This document shows positions 62,570-64,000 of a stretch of 64,000 nt of DNA, piece after piece. The DNA comes from an uncultured Clostridia bacterium. Lineage in GTDB: Bacteria > Bacillota > Clostridia > TANB77 > CAG-508. Location of the stretch: contig CALXMM010000004.1 in the NCBI GenBank assembly GCA_944389475.1, positions 27,131 to 91,130 of the forward strand, written 5' to 3'. The notes under the pieces were generated by a model that made no database searches, was not told where the DNA came from, and saw only the letters and a program-made list of their open reading frames with translations. Position 1 is the first letter of the stretch. Each line of letters starts with the position of its first letter. The translations under genes and the position numbers were made by a program.

Positions 62570-63160
62570 TTATAGAGTGGAAAATTCCTTAAGAATACTC
62601 TCCACCACTTCATCTTTTGAACAATTAGTTGTATCCTTTTGAAATACAGGACATTCTAATGTTTGCATAAAAAGCTGGAGTAGCGAATTATATTCTTTCA
62701 GAAAATTCAGTGTAACGAGATGGCCTTCTCCACCTCGGCGCCTTATTGCTTCTTCAGGAGTAGTCGTAAGAAAAACGGCCAGATCTGGATATTTAATACC
62801 AATACTTTCAAAAAAGTTTTTGATATCGCTAATCTGCTTAGCAGTTAGCATTCCAGTTGCTCTATAATAATAATCCCAGAAAAGTGTATCCACAATCCCA
62901 CGATCAATTAAGAGCACATCATAATCTCCTTTAGAAACTTGCTTTTCCAAAATTCTTCGGATAGTATCCAGTTTCATCCAAAAATGACCTTCCATACTTC
63001 CAGTATGAAAGTTTTTTGGAAGAATCTCGGCAGATTCTTGGTTTATTGAAGTTCTATAGTCTTTCGACAAAACTTCTTTCAACCGGTGAATCGTTGTAGT
63101 CTTTCCGGACTCGGGAGTCCCAAGAAATTCCACAGTAATCGGTAGGTTCTGTATAATCAT
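62570..63160 (-). CDS. P-loop nucleoside/nucleotide kinase-like protein, foreign-looking cassette
   Basis: A 196-residue P-loop protein. Walker A is GTPESGKT at 14-21, and VLLIDRGIVDTLFW is the DR-type Walker B found in thymidylate/deoxynucleoside-type kinases. TTTPEEAIRRRGGEGHL looks like an arginine-rich lid. The phosphoryl acceptor is unknown. GGAGGA precedes the ATG. G+C and codons (CGG, CGC, CCG) differ from the host. Weak promoter TTTACA-17-TAATAT upstream. Confidence 0.78.
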   Translation of the reverse strand: MIIQNLPITVEFLGTPESGKTTTIHRLKEVLSKDYRTSINQESAEILPKNFHTGSMEGHFWMKLDTIRRILEKQVSKGDYDVLLIDRGIVDTLFWDYYYRATGMLTAKQISDIKNFFESIGIKYPDLAVFLTTTPEEAIRRRGGEGHLVTLNFLKEYNSLLQLFMQTLECPVFQKDTTNCSKDEVVESILKEFSTL

Positions 63161-63244
63161 ACTAGTCCTCCATATTTGTACAACTGAAAATTTTTATTGA
63201 TAACTTTTATATTATCATTTTTTTGGTTAAATGTAAACATTTAG

Positions 63245-63273
63245 TTGAAAAATGTCACATATTTATATATAAT
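63245..63273 (+). promoter_or_regulatory. Promoter of the HD-domain gene
   Basis: TTGAAA (63245-63250) and TATAAT (63268-63273), 17 bases apart, 18 bases before ATG 63292. This excludes the upstream ATG at 63223 as a start. Confidence 0.8.
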
Positions 63274-63291
63274 TCCACTGGAGGGATTATT

Positions 63292-63858
63292 ATGTATAGA
63301 GGAAAAGATAAAATAGAGTATGCAATATATTTTGCTACTAAAGCACATAAAAATCAGAAAAGAAAAGTAGAAGATGTTAATATGATATATCATCCATTCA
63401 CTGTAGGAATGATTTTACAAAGAAATGGATGTGATGAAGATGTTGTTGCAGCGGGTATATTACATGATGTAGTAGAAGATACGCCTTATGAATTTGATGA
63501 TATAGAAAGAGAATTTGGAAAAAAGATTAGAGACTATGTTTATGATGCATCCGAACCAGATAAATCTTTAGAATGGGAAGATAGAAAAAAACATACAATT
63601 GAACATATAAAAAATGCTCCTTTGGGTTCAAAATTAATTGTAGCTTGTGACAAAATTAACAATTTAGAGGATTTATCTGATTGTATTGAATTATATGGAG
63701 AAGAAAAAGAATATGGTTCTCTTAAAAGAGGAAAAGAAAAACAAAAATGGTATTATACCAGTGTTTACGAAAGTTGTATAAATGGTGTTGATGAGAATCA
63801 TCCTATTTTTAAAAGATATAAATCTGTTTTGAAAAAAGTTTTTGGATATGATAAATAA
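63292..63858 (+). CDS. HD-domain protein, candidate stand-alone alarmone hydrolase
   Basis: A 188-residue HD-superfamily protein. The pattern AIYFATKAHKNQKRK, MIYHPFTVGMIL, AAGILHDVVEDTPYEF (the HDxxED core) and SKLIVACDKINNLEDL matches the hydrolase half of RelA/SpoT (Mesh1-like). It has no synthetase domain, so it may act alone to remove (p)ppGpp or another pyrophosphate nucleotide. GGAGGG precedes the ATG. Codon use is host-like. Confidence 0.82.
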   Translation: MYRGKDKIEYAIYFATKAHKNQKRKVEDVNMIYHPFTVGMILQRNGCDEDVVAAGILHDVVEDTPYEFDDIEREFGKKIRDYVYDASEPDKSLEWEDRKKHTIEHIKNAPLGSKLIVACDKINNLEDLSDCIELYGEEKEYGSLKRGKEKQKWYYTSVYESCINGVDENHPIFKRYKSVLKKVFGYDK

Positions 63859-64000
63859 AGAACAAAATAATATATTTCTATATATTTTTTATAAATTATG
63901 TTATTTCTTTATACTGTAAGTGTTTGTAGGTTTGTCAAACATATGTCACACTTTATTAATAAATATATACTTTGAAACACCTTTTATGATATATAAGCTC
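63859..64000. other. Terminal AT-rich intergenic stretch
   Basis: 142 bases after the HD gene with no coding frame or convincing terminator. A minus-strand TTGACA (63933-63938) has only a poor -10 at 19 bases. The window ends before the next gene. Confidence 0.5.

Noticed and set aside
63223..63291. Start of the HD-domain gene at ATG 63223
   Set aside because: The promoter hexamers TTGAAA and TATAAT lie downstream of that ATG, so it would not be transcribed; GGAGGG precedes ATG 63292.
63908..63938. Minus-strand promoter antisense to the HD gene
   Set aside because: The -10 is poor and the spacing 19 bases; no minus-strand gene follows closely.

Overview
The window is a very AT-rich stretch of a spore-forming, Gram-positive bacterium of the Clostridia type. 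The evidence is near-exclusive AGA for arginine, strong GGAGG-type ribosome binding sites, spoIVA, a gerKA-gerKB-gerKC spore germinant receptor, a C1q/BclA-like spore-surface candidate, a standard trmD/ffh operon, cdaA, an LtaS-like lipoteichoic acid synthase and a Feo iron system. The species cannot be named from the sequence alone. Most genes lie on the minus strand.

Layout. 1-6.1 kb: an RluA pseudouridine synthase, then a minus-strand run FemAB-like ligase / alanine racemase / DUF1189 membrane protein / FtsH. 6.2-12 kb: a tiny Cys-rich membrane peptide, a U32 peptidase-like protein, an RNHCP zinc-ribbon protein, a TGS-uridine kinase fusion and a PflA-type radical SAM protein. 12-12.4 kb: a promoter drives two tRNA genes. 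The second is a tRNA-Tyr split in its anticodon by a group I intron of about 221 nt. 12.5-18.2 kb: a coiled-coil protein of unknown function, a TetR regulator with a coupled 38-residue ORF upstream, mtaB, and a CadC-type sensor with a Zn/Cd/Pb P-type ATPase. 18.3-22.5 kb: ylxM-ffh-rpsP-khpA-rimM-trmD-rplS, with an acidic tail on L19. 22.6-26.3 kb: DUF421/DUF4363, a holin-like membrane protein, and a UAP1-like pyrophosphorylase with a left-handed beta-helix acyltransferase. 26.5-34.2 kb: a sporulation/germination block (spoIVA, C1q-like protein, transglutaminase, gerKABC and a 54-residue two-helix protein). 34.2-40.7 kb: rnr, secG, a DUF4044-like peptide, cdaA, unknown proteins, a flavoprotein and a methyltransferase. 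41-49.4 kb: LtaS-like sulfatase, an ABC ATPase with a giant FtsX-like permease, a low-molecular-weight phosphatase and a glycosyltransferase-like membrane protein. 49.4-52.2 kb: csoR-copZ-copA. 53.4-57 kb: alpha/beta hydrolase / membrane-fused MurF / D-Ala-D-Ala ligase. 58-61.3 kb: TetR and feoAB. 61.4-64 kb: a YgjV-like membrane protein, a P-loop kinase and an HD-type alarmone hydrolase candidate.

Scattered through the right-hand half are six genes that do not look like their neighbours (40720-40995, 52372-53310, 57096-57437, 57598-58014, 61408-61806, 62570-63160). They are visibly richer in G+C and use CGN and AGG arginine codons. Most sit in a self-contained unit with its own promoter and terminator. 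Several share nearly the same promoter sequence, and two share the same first codons. One encodes a stand-alone (p)ppGpp synthetase-like protein. They look like acquired single-gene cassettes.

The most unusual items are the group I intron inside tRNA-Tyr, the set of promoter-sharing foreign cassettes, the pairing of a stand-alone alarmone synthetase with a stand-alone HD hydrolase, the acidic L19 tail, and several genes too short for routine annotation.
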